64,000 nt of DNA from Pectobacterium aquaticum (GTDB taxonomy: Bacteria > Pseudomonadota > Gammaproteobacteria > Enterobacterales > Enterobacteriaceae): positions 372,001 to 436,000 of the forward strand of contig NZ_CP086253.1 in NCBI RefSeq assembly GCF_003382565.3, in the 5' to 3' direction. Positions within the stretch are counted from its first letter, which is position 1; every line of letters starts with the position of its first letter. Below the pieces are notes generated by a model. It was not told the DNA's origin. It searched no databases and saw only the letters and a list, made by a program, of their open reading frames with translations. The translations under genes and the position numbers were made by a program. Shown here in pieces: positions 63,665 to 64,000 of the stretch.

Positions 63665-64000
63665 ATGAGAGAGAATAATAACCCCACCGAGCTTGATAAG
63701 CTGGTTAGCATATTAGATAAAAGATATAACATCACCAATGTAGAAAGTATTAATCGTCTGGAAATTGGCCAGGGAACGATAAATTATCGTATGAGGTGTA
63801 CTGATCGTTCATATTTTATCAAACGCTATATCGGACATGAAAATCTGGCAGAAGAAGCTGCTGGCATTGAGCTTTCAGAAATTGCTTCAGCCGCAGGGGT
63901 TCGCACCGCAAGAATAATTCCCAACATACGAAATCAATGGATTGACCAAAGTTCAGATATTTCTATTTCGCTCTGGGAGTGGGTTGAAGGGCAAGTTATC
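63665..64000 (+). CDS. APH/choline-kinase-fold small-molecule kinase, N-terminal part (cut by window edge)
   Basis: The first 112 residues (MRENNNPTELDKLVSILDKR) include INRLEIGQGTINYRMRCTDRSYFIKRYIGHENLAEEAAGIELSEIASAAGV, an N-lobe with the nucleotide loop (GQGTINYR) and the ATP-binding lysine (FIKRY). ISLWEWVEGQVI is the hinge region. This is the aminoglycoside phosphotransferase/homoserine kinase II fold. The catalytic loop lies beyond the window. It starts 10 bp after the isomerase-like gene, so the operon continues. Confidence 0.75.
   Translation, partial: MRENNNPTELDKLVSILDKRYNITNVESINRLEIGQGTINYRMRCTDRSYFIKRYIGHENLAEEAAGIELSEIASAAGVRTARIIPNIRNQWIDQSSDISISLWEWVEGQVI

Overview
Organism. 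Gene content and gene order point to an enterobacterium of the soft-rot group, most likely Pectobacterium. The blocks pyrL-pyrBI-ridA, yjgK-argI-rraB-yjgM and valS-holC-pepA-lptFG-leuX follow the E. coli order around 96 min. They are combined with a chromosomal sucrose (scr) operon, tandem chemoreceptor genes and a complete type I-E CRISPR-Cas locus. The genus is an inference from synteny; no marker such as 16S rRNA lies in the window. Layout. (1) 1-3026: sucrose operon scrK-scrY-scrA on the minus strand, cut at the left edge, with ScrR-like operators. (2) 3353-4262: a small protein and a membrane-anchored bactofilin (CcmA-like) with two possible starts. (3) 4299-18644: type I-E CRISPR-Cas, in the order cas3, a reverse-strand block of toxin-antitoxin genes, then cas8e-cse2-cas7e-cas5e-cas6e-cas1-cas2. 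A leader and 34 repeats follow, then a complete higBA toxin-antitoxin pair, then one degenerate terminal repeat. The higBA pair therefore sits inside the array. (4) 18826-25943: a hypothetical protein, yhbP, a YraR-like gene, nrdGD with NrdR and FNR-like sites, ridA, and pyrBI with its leader peptide and attenuator. (5) 26196-32101: yjgK, an Ntox44-type toxin with a putative immunity partner, argI with two ARG boxes, rraB, yjgM, a 5'-truncated yjgN and an M48 peptidase. (6) 32457-38383: a secreted alpha/beta hydrolase, two chemoreceptors separated by signs of duplication, and kptA. (7) 38504-46264: valS, holC, pepA, lptF, lptG and tRNA-Leu(CAA). (8) 46486-49460: a decayed integrative element at the tRNA, with a broken integrase, orphan antitoxins, a truncated ATPase and a GNAT pseudogene. 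(9) 49560-53640: roxA, aspA and a LysR regulator. (10) 54194-58500: a second decayed island with P4-satellite-like sequences, an IS30-family element inserted in a broken integrase, a tRNA-Phe-like scar, an intact DUF1778-GNAT (TacAT-type) pair and two gene fossils. (11) 59112-64000: an AT-rich six-gene operon running off the right edge. It holds two HPr-kinase-like P-loop proteins (the first fused to a transposase-type helix-turn-helix), a HAD phosphatase, an MDR-type dehydrogenase, a TIM-barrel isomerase-like protein and an APH-fold kinase. How it fits together. The conserved blocks are nucleotide, arginine and envelope housekeeping. The accessory material clusters at four sites: the CRISPR locus, the yjgK-argI gap, the leuX scar and the region beyond aspA. 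The strongest candidates for something undescribed are the toxin-antitoxin modules built into both the cas operon and the CRISPR array, which may act as guards of the locus, and the unassigned kinase/phosphatase/dehydrogenase/isomerase operon at the right end.
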